Shown: positions 50,267 to 58,590, numbered from the stretch's first letter. The stretch: 64,000 bases of DNA from JAUSFM01 sp964343705 (GCA_964343705.1 CAYFJX010000005.1:1-64000); one strand, 5' to 3'. A program made the numbers and translations. Notes: a model not told the origin generated them from the sequence alone.

Positions 50267-51200
50267 GAGTATCAGCATCCACATGCTTTTGAATAAGTCT
50301 TTTCAAATACGTTGTTTTTCCAGCAATACCATTACCATTTTTTTCAAATGCAGAGACAACACCAGCGTATGCTCCTGTTTCTTTGTCTACTACTGCGCCG
50401 CCACTATGACCATTTTCTGTTTTTGCACTGAATATAAATCCATCTTGTAATTCTCGAGGGTCATTATCACCCTGGCCAATCAGCACATCATTTCCTTCAT
50501 CTAGAATGTTACCTGAGGATTCATAATGTGCACCATCTTTGTTGGCAACAACAGTGACTACTTTTCCTTTTTGATGAGGTGTAAGAAAATATGCAATAGG
50601 GAGTGCGTGAGGTAAGCCAGGTATGTCAGCTTTAAGCAATGCAATATCTGCTCCTTTGTCCATTACAATATCTGTTATTTCATACATTACCTTTCCTTTT
50701 TCAAGTCCGTAGTTTCCAATTTCTCCAACATCAAATATGCAGTGCGCTGCGGTTGCTACCCAGCCATCATCAGTTAGTTGTGTTGCACTACAATCTTCAC
50801 GTTCATAATAATGTAAGATGAGTTGTGCGTTGACAATTGCTTTTTTTGACTCTGTTGCTGGAATTTTTTTTGGGCTTTCAAAATGTTTGATAAGAGCGTG
50901 TAAACCTTCTTTAGGATCTTCTTTTGGAGCTTCGAAAGGCTTTCCACATATTCGGTCACCCAGTCCAATAAGCTCAGCACTTTGTGCTGCTTCGTCAATA
51001 GGTCTGCACCATTTCTCTCGTGCTTCCATCCGAGGAAAACTTAAGTAGTTTAATCCAACTAAAGCCATATATCCAGAAAGAATCAAAGTGGGGATTGTGA
51101 TTGCTGTAACTTTCATACCTTTAGTTACAAATTTACCTAATCGTTGCATTCGTGTTGGTGGATTACCATGAATCCCTCTGTTGATGGTGTGCTGGCCCAT
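50247..51200 (-). CDS. Membrane-anchored trypsin-like serine protease (tandem copy 1)
   Basis: 317 residues. Starts MGQHTINRGIHGNPP behind GGAG; one membrane helix (about 33-53). Triad: His in VATAAHCIFD, Asp in GADIALLK, Ser in ENGHSGGAVV. Like copy 2 it has GHSGG. First of three overlapping or abutting genes, starting 44 nt after the TFB stop on the same strand, so it may be transcribed with TFB. Confidence 0.91.
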   Translation of the reverse strand: MGQHTINRGIHGNPPTRMQRLGKFVTKGMKVTAITIPTLILSGYMALVGLNYLSFPRMEAREKWCRPIDEAAQSAELIGLGDRICGKPFEAPKEDPKEGLHALIKHFESPKKIPATESKKAIVNAQLILHYYEREDCSATQLTDDGWVATAAHCIFDVGEIGNYGLEKGKVMYEITDIVMDKGADIALLKADIPGLPHALPIAYFLTPHQKGKVVTVVANKDGAHYESSGNILDEGNDVLIGQGDNDPRELQDGFIFSAKTENGHSGGAVVDKETGAYAGVVSAFEKNGNGIAGKTTYLKRLIQKHVDADTHGTTHN

Positions 51201-51244
51201 GATGTAAACTCCTTCTCAGCTACAGAAAAAGTACAACAAAAAAA

Positions 51245-52171
51245 TCAAGACTTTCGTTTTTTGGTCTTTTTGATTTCTTTGTCTAATTTGAGTTTGTCAA
51301 GGAGTTCTTTGTATCTGTTTCTGATGGTAACTTCTGTTACACCAGCTACATCAGCAACTTCTCGTTGTGTTCTCTTTTCGCCATGAATTAATGCAGAGAC
51401 ATAGAGGGCTGCTGCTGCGATACCAGTTGGTCCTCGACCACTTGTTAACTCAGCTTTCTGCGCTTGTTCTAGCACCTCTATTGCTTTTGATTGTGTTTCT
51501 GCGCTCAGATTCAATGAAGAGGCGAATCGAGCAATGTAATCAGCAGGGTTTGACGGAAGTATAGTGATGTTTAATTCTCGTGTAACAAACCTGTAGGTTC
51601 GTCCAACTTCCTTTTTTTCAATACCTGAAGCTTCACTTAGTTCATCAAGGGTTCGTGGTACATCGTGTCCACGGCATGCAGCATACAATGAGCCTGCTAC
51701 AACACTTTCCATTGATCGTCCACGAACTAAACCACGCTGTACAGCCATGGTGTAAATTCGTGCAGCTTCTTCTTCAACAGACTTTGGTAATTTTAAATAT
51801 GAAGAAACCCGTTTTAGCTCTGCAAGTGCAAGCTTTAAGTTTCGCTCAATTGCTGTTGAGATTCTATACTGCCATTTTCGCAGTCTAAAGAATTTATTTT
51901 TGTCTTTTCCTTCAAGTTTGTATAAATCAGCTTTTTGTCCAACTTCAGTTCCAAGACCTTGGTCATATTGAGTATAAGTCATAGGAGCGCCAGTACGTCG
52001 CTTACTCTCTCCTTGATCAGAATCAAATTCTCTCCATTCCTGCTCAAAGTCAACCATCTTGTCTTCTACAACAAGACCGCACTCTTTACAGATAACCTCT
52101 CCTTTTTCGCGATTGTGAAATAAGTTTATGCTTGCGCATTCAGGACATTTTTTTACAAAATTCATAACCAT
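51245..52171 (-). CDS. tfb: Transcription initiation factor IIB (TFB)
   Basis: 308 residues (start at 52171; the ATG at 52165, MNFVKKCPECAS, fits the SD GGTGA equally). N-terminal zinc ribbon CPEC...CKECG (residues about 9-33), then the B-reader/B-linker segment (FEQEWREFDSDQGESKRRTGAP), then two cyclin folds (AELKRVSSYLKLPKSVEEEAAR; VEVLEQAQKAELTSGRGPTGIA) and a C-terminal HTH (TQREVADVAGVTEVTIRNRYKE). It recruits RNA polymerase to TATA/TBP. Divergent from an OB-fold gene; the mRNA leader (about 75 nt) contains a 9-bp hairpin. Confidence 0.97.
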   Translation of the reverse strand: MVMNFVKKCPECASINLFHNREKGEVICKECGLVVEDKMVDFEQEWREFDSDQGESKRRTGAPMTYTQYDQGLGTEVGQKADLYKLEGKDKNKFFRLRKWQYRISTAIERNLKLALAELKRVSSYLKLPKSVEEEAARIYTMAVQRGLVRGRSMESVVAGSLYAACRGHDVPRTLDELSEASGIEKKEVGRTYRFVTRELNITILPSNPADYIARFASSLNLSAETQSKAIEVLEQAQKAELTSGRGPTGIAAAALYVSALIHGEKRTQREVADVAGVTEVTIRNRYKELLDKLKLDKEIKKTKKRKS

Positions 52172-52215
52172 AGGTGCTCACCATTTCTTTGTCTTGGATC
52201 GACCCAAACTAGCCC

Positions 52216-52240
52216 ACTAATTCCCACCCCAGGAATTAGT
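52216..52240 (-). promoter_or_regulatory. Hairpin at the 5' end of the tfb mRNA
   Basis: ACTAATTCC (52216-52224) and GGAATTAGT (52232-52240) are perfect 9-bp complements around a 7-nt loop. The tfb TATA box (TTTATAAAA, about 52268-52276) puts the start of transcription near 52245, so the hairpin would form right at the 5' end of the message, or act as a DNA operator just downstream of the start. Confidence 0.6.
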
Positions 52241-52380
52241 CTTACATTAGTGAATAATTTGATTTCATTAATTTTATAAAGGCAAATATGTTATCATATA
52301 TAAAGCTTTCCCTTTTGGGGCCCAAAAAACACAAAATTAATAAAAAACAAGTGCTCTGAAAGCCTAAAACATGTGGTAGC

Positions 52381-52632
52381 ATGGTAAAAGGAATTATAGT
52401 CAAAGTTGAAAAAGGCATGGGTGCAACAACCCGGCAAATTCATGGTGTTGTTAAAAGAGAGGATACAGGCGAGGAAATAGCCTTTAAAACGTCTTCTTCT
52501 AGTGTTCCGGGCATAGCAGTTGGTGATTGGGTCACAGGAACTGTTCCCAGCGGTACCAAAATGATGAAGCGTATCAAGTTTGCTGGCAAGCGTATACGTT
52601 CTGGTGTAAAACAGCGATATAAGAAGCAGTAG
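52381..52632 (+). CDS. Small basic protein, possible OB/SH3-like beta-barrel
   Basis: 83 residues. IIVKVEKGMGATTRQIHGVVKR, GEEIAFKTSSSSVPGIAVGDWVTGTVPSGTK look like a five-strand nucleic-acid-binding barrel (OB-like), with a very basic C-terminus (KRIKFAGKRIRSGVKQRYKKQ). Probably binds RNA or DNA. A TATA box (TATATAAAG, about 52297-52305) starts a leader of about 50 nt. It shares its regulatory region with tfb on the other strand. No named family assigned. Confidence 0.7.
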   Translation: MVKGIIVKVEKGMGATTRQIHGVVKREDTGEEIAFKTSSSSVPGIAVGDWVTGTVPSGTKMMKRIKFAGKRIRSGVKQRYKKQ

Positions 52633-52665
52633 GAAAAAGGAGTAAAATTAGTTACTATCTGGCCT

Positions 52666-52815
52666 GTAATCTGGCTTTTTGTAAAAGGGGAAGACTCAGC
52701 AAATTCTACAAAATCAAAGAACATTTCAACTGCACAGATTAAACAGCCAAAGCTGTTAAATCCGGGCCGGAACCAGGCCCGGTTAAAACTGTGCAATATC
52801 AGGTATGAGGAAAAA
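52666..52815 (-). ncRNA. Structured RNA element, copy B of a two-copy family
   Basis: Second copy of the element at 47101-47270, on the minus strand. Outer stem TGCACAG/CTGTGCA (52731-52737, 52789-52795). The 7-bp hairpin here is CCGGGCC/GGCCCGG (52762-52768, 52776-52782), a different sequence but fully paired; the loop keeps GTTCC. A second hairpin AACAGC/GCTGTT (52742-52747, 52752-52757) is present here but not in copy A. The 23-base identical block is at 52699-52721 and the tail at 52666-52682. On this strand it follows tRNA-Ser(GGA) and a tRNA 3' fragment. No protein frame fits. Confidence 0.6.
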
Positions 52816-52864
52816 GCGTATGCTTTGAACTGACTTATTTTTCTCCTGCCATTGAAATGATAAG

Positions 52865-52893
52865 AATAAAACGCCGCAACCTGGATGAACCTG
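52865..52893 (-). repeat. Duplicated fragment of the tRNA-Ser 3' end
   Basis: AATAAAACGCCGCAACCTGG with GAACCTG nearby copies, with small differences, the 3' end region of the adjacent tRNA-Ser (from 52979). The repeat spacing is about 114 nt. Between them is an 18-bp inverted repeat (CTCTTTTGT/ACAAAAGAG) and GC-rich matter. It could be a tRNA pseudogene or the relic of an element that integrated at the tRNA 3' end. Confidence 0.6.
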
Positions 52894-52987
52894 CACTCTT
52901 TTGTTAACACAAAAGAGACAAAATGTGGGCGAGCCCCTCGTTTCACTCGGAGCGCACCTGGGATGACTTATTAGAAGAAAATAAAAA

Positions 52988-53107
52988 CGCCGCAACCCGG
53001 ATTTGAACCGGGATATCCGTGAGGAAACAAGCTTGCTTCACTCGCGTTCAGCACTTGCTGAAAGCAAGTTTCCAGGCTTGCGCAATACCAGGTTATGCGA
53101 TTGCGGC
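52988..53107 (-). tRNA. tRNA-Ser(GGA) with one intron
   Basis: Minus strand. Acceptor GCCGCAA (53107-53101) with TTGCGGC, discriminator G at 52988. D-arm GCA/TGC; anticodon stem CAAGC with GCTTG, loop CTGGAAA, anticodon GGA; variable arm TCC/GGA; T-arm CCCGG/CCGGG with TTCAAAT. A 36-nt insertion (about 53034-53069) must be removed to close the anticodon stem, giving 84 nt. The intron has its own perfect hairpin (ACTTGCT/AGCAAGT), but the bulge-helix-bulge central helix is weak (2 pairs). TATA TTTATAAAA near 53138-53147. Confidence 0.88.
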
Positions 53108-53158
53108 TTGAAGAATAATGAGCTAAACTTGGATTTCTTTATAAAAGTTTTTGTATTC

Positions 53159-53857
53159 TCACAACAATAACTCTTTTCGTATTGGCTCAACCATCCGGGT
53201 GTACACTTCATGCGCTTTTGGGTGGTCTTTCTTGAGTTTTTCTTCGACAGCAGGGTCAAACTCTTTATCATCTGAGAGGTAGGGGTAGAATTCTATCCAG
53301 GGGTCACTTCCTGCTTTAGCATGTTTTTCAAAGTATTTTTTAGGTAGTGTTTCTTTGACCCCTTCGTATCCTTTATGCAATGCAGTTATGTCTTCGTGTG
53401 GTAAATCAGGCATTGCCTTATGAACTCGCTCATGTAGTAGAATTGTTCTAAAGTGGGGTTTTCGTAGTTGTGCTTCTTTGATTATGATTGATCTTCGTCT
53501 GTTAAGGATGGTGAAATAAGTGTGGATTACTCCGTCGTCATAACCGAGATTGCTCAATTGTTTTTGGAATTCTTCACCCTGATTAAATCCAGCTTCATTG
53601 ATGAACATACCAACAGCTTTTGCTTTGCTGCCCTCCAGACGCAGGTATGCATCAAAAACATCGTTGGGAAGAACATACTCATTCTTTTTGAGGTAGCCAA
53701 GATTGGCATCAGGATCTTCAAACTGTCTCATTTGTAGGCTTCGATAGGTTCGTAATGCAGAATCACTCACAGGCGGCAAAGGTGCTGCAGATGCAAGTAC
53801 ACCTATTCCTAAAACTGCTGCTGATACAATGCTTGCGAGTGTGGTTCTAAGGGTCAT
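53159..53857 (-). CDS. Secreted HExxH metalloprotease-like protein
   Basis: 232 residues. Signal peptide MTLRTTLASIVSAAVLGIGV with a cut after ASA near residue 24. ILLHERVHKAM gives His142-Glu143 and His146 of a zincin site; further acidic residues for the third ligand lie downstream (HEDITALHKGYE). No other family signature, so it is a probable zinc peptidase of an unassigned clan. Monocistronic. Confidence 0.75.
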   Translation of the reverse strand: MTLRTTLASIVSAAVLGIGVLASAAPLPPVSDSALRTYRSLQMRQFEDPDANLGYLKKNEYVLPNDVFDAYLRLEGSKAKAVGMFINEAGFNQGEEFQKQLSNLGYDDGVIHTYFTILNRRRSIIIKEAQLRKPHFRTILLHERVHKAMPDLPHEDITALHKGYEGVKETLPKKYFEKHAKAGSDPWIEFYPYLSDDKEFDPAVEEKLKKDHPKAHEVYTRMVEPIRKELLL

Positions 53858-53960
53858 GCTCTTTTAAAACAAGCTCTCCTATAAAAACATTTGCAAAGAA
53901 ACCCCTGTGAAGTAGTAAAAATGCAAAGGTTTATAAGGGATTGACCTCCATCTAGGCTCT

Positions 53961-55616
53961 ATGGCCTATCCTAAACTACTTGATCTTGAAGCAATTGCAG
54001 ACTTGATCACATCTAAACGTACCTCCAGAGAACGTATTGAAATTGCGGGCAGGGCAGTTCCTGCACCACTAAGGAATTTTTCAGATTTAGATCCTGATGT
54101 TCAAGAACGATATTTGGCGGTTTTTTCTTCTGACTTCCTCACTCAATTTCCTCAAAAAGTTCGAGTGTACAATAGGGGAAAACGATTGGGAAGATTAGCT
54201 GGGGGAATATATGAAGTTGCAGTTCCAGGGGGGGATGATTTCTTGCTTGGTGACTGGGAAGTTGAGATACCAACTGTCCAAGCACAGGTTTTTCATACTA
54301 GGACTAAACAAACCAAGGCAGCTCATAGAAGTTTAACCCAAAGATCCCTAAGTCCTTCTTCAGCAGTTGAACTAGGGGACTGGGGACCAAGCAGTGAACT
54401 TTTTGAGTTGCAAGATATGAAAACCCATGTTGCTGGATCAGAAGCTGCAACACTTTACAGTGAACTTATTGTCTTGCTCCCCTCACTTAAAGGATGGGGT
54501 GCTGTAGCAAGAGAATATGAGGGGTGGTACACTGCAGTTTTTGAACCGTTTATCAATGGCATTGAAGGTCGTGCAGCAACAGCTGACTCGCCTGGTAAGC
54601 TGCAAGAACTTGAAAAAAAATTAGAAAAAAACAAGCAAGAATTTGTTGAGGAACATAAAGAAACAATACTAAACTATCTCATGTTACATGAACTAATGAC
54701 TGTTCTCCATGCACGTACACTCGATCATTTTTACACACAATATTCTTTGCTTGTTCATGGAAGGGTCACTCCTACTGGTTTTCCAAGTCCTACTTCTTTT
54801 GCCATGGATTCTGAAAAAAGAATTTTGTGGAAACATGGTCTTATTCACCAACCTCTTTTATACTTAGACAGAGAAGATTTGGCAACTGCACCACTTGAAG
54901 CATTACCTTTTGGAGACGAGTTTCATGACGAGTTTCAAAAAGCCCTTCTTGGTCCAAGTCGACAATTGAAAGGATATCAAAAACAAGCTGAAGACATTCT
55001 TATGTATGCAAATGAACTTGTGCATCTTGGTCGGTATGCAGCTGCAGTAACACAGGCTGAAGCAGCGTTTGAAGTTGCACTCTCTGGGTTTCTTGAAGAA
55101 GCAGGAGTAAACCGTTTATCAAGAGTGGGCCATGCAGAGCAAATGTCTCTGCGTAAAATGACTGGTAGATTTTTTGATGAAGCAGTACGACGTGTTACAG
55201 GCGGGGCATATTTAGAGAATCAGTTTGAACCAAAAATTTTACAAAAGATTGTTCGTATGCGAGGAAGTGGTAATCAAGTACTGCATGATATAAGAAATAA
55301 AATAATTCATGAAGGTGAACATGAACAGGTTACACCGGAAATTGCACAACTTGCTTGCTTGGTGTATGGTGAAGCAATCCAATATATTCAAGAGCAGGGC
55401 TGGTTAAAACATGGAGCTCCTCTTCTTACCAGTGATGTGGTTCTAGCAGTGACACCTGCATTGCGAGAATACATGCCAAGACGAATAGAACGGGATGCAG
55501 ATATTATTGTATCTAAAGCAGCACGACAGCTGAAATTTCAAATGAGTTATGACGAACGTGACAGGTATGGTGAAATACACTTGCCTCGGTGGGCACGTGA
55601 TGTTTTTAAGAGGTAA
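53961..55616 (+). CDS. Large HEPN-domain protein
   Basis: 551 residues, soluble. The first 220 residues are mixed alpha/beta with a beta-rich segment; 220-270 is a Lys/Glu coiled coil. The C-terminal part (about 355-480) is a HEPN-like four-helix domain: YANELVHLGRYAAAVTQAEAA, then VLHDIRNKIIHEGEHEQ. Arg445-His450 (RNKIIH) is the R-x4-H catalytic motif of HEPN ribonucleases and is intact. HEPN RNases cut RNA in toxin-antitoxin and abortive systems. No partner gene overlaps. TATA GTTTATAAGG near 53930. Confidence 0.75.
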   Translation: MAYPKLLDLEAIADLITSKRTSRERIEIAGRAVPAPLRNFSDLDPDVQERYLAVFSSDFLTQFPQKVRVYNRGKRLGRLAGGIYEVAVPGGDDFLLGDWEVEIPTVQAQVFHTRTKQTKAAHRSLTQRSLSPSSAVELGDWGPSSELFELQDMKTHVAGSEAATLYSELIVLLPSLKGWGAVAREYEGWYTAVFEPFINGIEGRAATADSPGKLQELEKKLEKNKQEFVEEHKETILNYLMLHELMTVLHARTLDHFYTQYSLLVHGRVTPTGFPSPTSFAMDSEKRILWKHGLIHQPLLYLDREDLATAPLEALPFGDEFHDEFQKALLGPSRQLKGYQKQAEDILMYANELVHLGRYAAAVTQAEAAFEVALSGFLEEAGVNRLSRVGHAEQMSLRKMTGRFFDEAVRRVTGGAYLENQFEPKILQKIVRMRGSGNQVLHDIRNKIIHEGEHEQVTPEIAQLACLVYGEAIQYIQEQGWLKHGAPLLTSDVVLAVTPALREYMPRRIERDADIIVSKAARQLKFQMSYDERDRYGEIHLPRWARDVFKR

Positions 55617-55684
55617 TGCCTCAAGGCGCTTTAAAAAGGCAAGGCTTAAATACATCCTCTAAACAATAGAACAATTCAAACCAA

Positions 55685-56050
55685 ATGGTGATGCTTATGT
55701 ATGATGCTGAGAACAGTAGAAATGGTAATGGACAGAATGGCGTTGGTTATTCCAATGGCAATGGTCATGTAAATGGTACTGGCCACAATGGTAATGGTGC
55801 AAATGGTACCTCTGAGGAACGTGTATCATTTTACACTGAATTGAAAACTTATGCGGTAGACGCTTTGCGTGGCGCAGCCAAAAATGTAGCAGTTGAAATT
55901 GCTATAGCTCCTTTTACAGTTATGCAAGCTTTTGATACTGTTCGTTCAGGGAATGCACCTGTTAAATTTCGCCAACGACAAATACGACAACGTGATGCTC
56001 GTTTAGCAGAACAAGAAAGACGTATTGACCAAATGATTACACGTCGTTAA
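55685..56050 (+). CDS. Protein with Asn/Gly low-complexity N-terminus
   Basis: 121 residues from 55685; ATGs at 55691 and 55697 are also in frame and the SD-like GGTGATG (55687-55693) favours 55697. Residues 10-43 are repeats of NGNG, GHVNGTGHNGNG type; codons are dominated by AAT and GGT, a slippage-prone pattern. The rest is a helical domain with possible membrane-associated helix (AVEIAIAPFTVMQAF) and a strongly basic, coiled C-terminus (KFRQRQIRQRDARLAEQERR). No family recognised. TATA CTTAAATA at 55645. Confidence 0.65.
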   Translation: MVMLMYDAENSRNGNGQNGVGYSNGNGHVNGTGHNGNGANGTSEERVSFYTELKTYAVDALRGAAKNVAVEIAIAPFTVMQAFDTVRSGNAPVKFRQRQIRQRDARLAEQERRIDQMITRR

Positions 56051-56085
56051 ACTCTTTCTTTCTCTTAGTTTCTACTAATCATGTT

Positions 56086-56199
56086 TTAAACCTGTAGTTT
56101 TGTTAGGAGATATAATATAATTGCTATTGATATTATGATCTTCCAATGTCTTCTCACAAGGGCTACGCATTGTTTTATTATTCTGTGTATTGATTTCAT
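56086..56199 (-). CDS. 37-residue membrane microprotein
   Basis: ATG at 56199 overlaps the stop of the upstream 64-residue gene (ATGA); TAA at 56086-56088. MKSIHRIIKQCVALVRRHWK is a basic segment followed by a membrane helix IIISIAIILYLLTKLQV. Coupled translation with another two-helix protein suggests a small membrane complex. Confidence 0.65.
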   Translation of the reverse strand: MKSIHRIIKQCVALVRRHWKIIISIAIILYLLTKLQV

Positions 56200-56390
56200 T
56201 GCTCAAACACCTCTTTTATCTCAGATATAAAAAGTATTACTGCAATGACAAAAAGCATCTCGAAGATTATGATCTTGACTGCGACAATTCCAGCAGCTCT
56301 TAGATTCAACCAGAATCCAACCATTGTGGCTATGACAGTCACAAACGCAATAACTGCAGTTGCCAAGGCAGTAATTTTAGATACATCCAT
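56196..56390 (-). CDS. Two-helix membrane protein
   Basis: 64 residues with hydrophobic helices at about 7-28 and 37-56, and a charged end (EIKEVFEQ). TATA TTTTTATAAAG (about 56410-56420 on this strand) gives a leaderless mRNA starting near the ATG at 56390. It overlaps the next small membrane gene by 4 nt. No family recognised. Confidence 0.7.
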   Translation of the reverse strand: MDVSKITALATAVIAFVTVIATMVGFWLNLRAAGIVAVKIIIFEMLFVIAVILFISEIKEVFEQ

Positions 56391-56522
56391 TAACTCTGTT
56401 CTGATTCTACTTTATAAAAAGTTATTGCGCTTTCTCTTTTTTCACTCTATCATTACGACAAATAAAAAGCTTTTCTTTTAGCACCTAAAAATTTATAAAC
56501 AAAACTCGATCCTCTTAGCTAA

Positions 56523-58037
56523 ATGAAAATTATAGTTAAACAGTGGGATATTGAGAAAATCTCCTCTGACGTTCTCGTGGTACCAGTTTTTAAGGGAATT
56601 CAAAACGCTGAGCCAGACTTTGTCAAGCTTGACAATCTTCTCAACAACTGTATTTCTCAGGCAATTGAAGATAATGGTGGCATTACAGAAGAAGGATCAG
56701 TCAACATGTTCTTTACAAACAAGCGTATGAAAACACCTAAACTTCTCCTTATTGGACTTGGTGACGCAGAAAAACTTACCACTGAAAAAATTAGGAAAGC
56801 AGGAGGCATTATTGCTCGCTTTGTAGGTAAGCGAGATGTTGAACGCCTCGCAATCATATCATTTGGCTTTGCACTCAAGAAGATTACAATAGAACAAGCA
56901 ACACAAGTTATTGTTGAAGGACTGCTTCTTGGCTCATACTCATTTGACAGATACAAAACAGATGAAAAAACTAAAGCAAAAAAGAAACTTTCCTCACTTA
57001 TCTTACTGCCACAGAACGAGTTTGATGTTGGGAAAATTGAGGAAGGTGCACAACGCGCAGTTGCTTTGAATGAGTCAGTCTGTATTACTCGTGACTTGGT
57101 TAATGAACCATCAAACATAGTGACGCCAACCTACTTGGCAAAGTTTGCAAAAAACCTGTGCAAGAGTAGCAAGCTCAAATGTAAAATTTACAACACTGCT
57201 GATTTGAAAAAAGAAAATATGAACTGTTTCCTTGGCGTTGCAAAAGGAAGTGCAGAACCACCTAAGCTGGTACGGCTAGACTACAACGGCGCAAAAGGAG
57301 CAAAAGTTGACTTTGTCCTTGTGGGAAAAGGTGTTTGTTTTGACAGTGGTGGGATTAATATTAAACCTAGTGGTCATATAGAAGATATGAAACAAGACAT
57401 GGGTGGCGCAGCTGTTGTCCTTGGTATTATGAATGCTCTTACAAAACTTAAAATTGAACTTAATGTTGTTGGCCTATGCGCGTGTGTAGAAAACATGCCA
57501 GGAGCAGCAGCACAGAAACCAAGTGATGTGGTTGTGTCAGCGTCAGGAAAAACAGTTGAAATTGGAAACACTGATGCTGAAGGGCGACTTATTCTTGCTG
57601 ACACACTTGACTACGCAACTAAGATTAAACCAGGGGCGATTATTAACTTTGCAACACTCACTGGTGCAGTTATTGTAGCACTCGGAAAAAACATTGCAGG
57701 TATCATGGGCAATAATGAGGATCTTATTAATGAACTTATTCAATCATCAAAAACTGTTGACGAGCGCATTTGGCAACTACCTCTTCTTGACATTCACAAA
57801 GAAGACATTAAAAGTGACATTGCAGACATAAAAAACATTGGTCGGGGCAAAGGATGCGCAGGTTCCATTGCAGCTGGAGCATTCTTGCGAGAATTTGTAG
57901 ATGACACGCCTTGGGCGCATTTTGACATTGCAGGAACATGCTGGGTTGACAAAGCTGAAGGATGGAACCCACAAGGTGCTACAGGTATGGGTGTCAGACT
58001 TATTGTTGACTTCTTACAAAAGCATGCTAAGAATTAA
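56523..58037 (+). CDS. pepA: Leucyl aminopeptidase (M17)
   Basis: 504 residues. Metal site and signature: VGKGVCFDSGGINIKPSG with MKQDMGGAA, and the M17 signature NTDAEGRLILAD; the catalytic Lys and Arg lie in these segments. Cytoplasmic hexameric di-metal exopeptidase that removes N-terminal Leu and others from peptides, for example those released by the proteasome. N-terminal macro-like domain (VVPVFKG...). TATA TTTATAAAC near 56492, leaderless start. Tail-to-tail with the HIT gene. Confidence 0.97.
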   Translation: MKIIVKQWDIEKISSDVLVVPVFKGIQNAEPDFVKLDNLLNNCISQAIEDNGGITEEGSVNMFFTNKRMKTPKLLLIGLGDAEKLTTEKIRKAGGIIARFVGKRDVERLAIISFGFALKKITIEQATQVIVEGLLLGSYSFDRYKTDEKTKAKKKLSSLILLPQNEFDVGKIEEGAQRAVALNESVCITRDLVNEPSNIVTPTYLAKFAKNLCKSSKLKCKIYNTADLKKENMNCFLGVAKGSAEPPKLVRLDYNGAKGAKVDFVLVGKGVCFDSGGINIKPSGHIEDMKQDMGGAAVVLGIMNALTKLKIELNVVGLCACVENMPGAAAQKPSDVVVSASGKTVEIGNTDAEGRLILADTLDYATKIKPGAIINFATLTGAVIVALGKNIAGIMGNNEDLINELIQSSKTVDERIWQLPLLDIHKEDIKSDIADIKNIGRGKGCAGSIAAGAFLREFVDDTPWAHFDIAGTCWVDKAEGWNPQGATGMGVRLIVDFLQKHAKN

Positions 58038-58038
58038 T

Positions 58039-58440
58039 TCACATCAACTTCATTGCCATCATGGCTAGTTTCGCTCGCGGCACTTCTGTTCGTTCAGGCA
58101 TGTCACCATAAGCTGATATGACTGTTCGAACACCAGCGTCGAGGGGGATTACTTGGTAATGTATGTGTGGTTGTGTTTGGTATGGTGCTCCATTAATCAG
58201 GGTAAGTGCAGGCACACCAAGTACTTCTTGCATTTGTGATGTTAATGCTTCCACCATGTCGTGGAGGGCGTAGGATTCATCTGGTTCTAAATCTGCAAAG
58301 CGCTCAACATGTCTTTTGGGAAGTACAAGTGAATGCCCTTCTACTTGTGGCTCACGGATAATCATGGCAACTGCATAATCACTTGTTGCAATAACACGAT
58401 AGGCTTCCTTTTCCACTGACTCACACAGGCTACAGTCCAT
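58039..58440 (-). CDS. HIT-family (histidine triad) hydrolase
   Basis: 133 residues from MDCSLCESVEKEA at 58440; an in-frame GTG at 58449 is rejected. The CSLC near the start is the usual zinc half-site. GHSLVLPKRHV is the conserved strand, and QTQPHIHYQVIPL the triad region (HxHxQ form, as in GalT/Fhit-like members; the first His is replaced by Gln). Members hydrolyse nucleotide phosphoramidates or dinucleoside polyphosphates. Same strand as nothing nearby; stops 1 nt from pepA. Confidence 0.9.
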   Translation of the reverse strand: MDCSLCESVEKEAYRVIATSDYAVAMIIREPQVEGHSLVLPKRHVERFADLEPDESYALHDMVEALTSQMQEVLGVPALTLINGAPYQTQPHIHYQVIPLDAGVRTVISAYGDMPERTEVPRAKLAMMAMKLM

Positions 58441-58590
58441 GGTGTGCACCGCGAGCTTCTTGCTTATAAACTTTTACATAAATTGGGTAATGGCAAATAA
58501 GCTTACCAAGCCTACAATGCTGCACGTGAGTGCAAGTCGTAAAAGTAGTGCGTCTGTCATTTTGTTTGCTCTGTTTTTGTGAATATGAAG

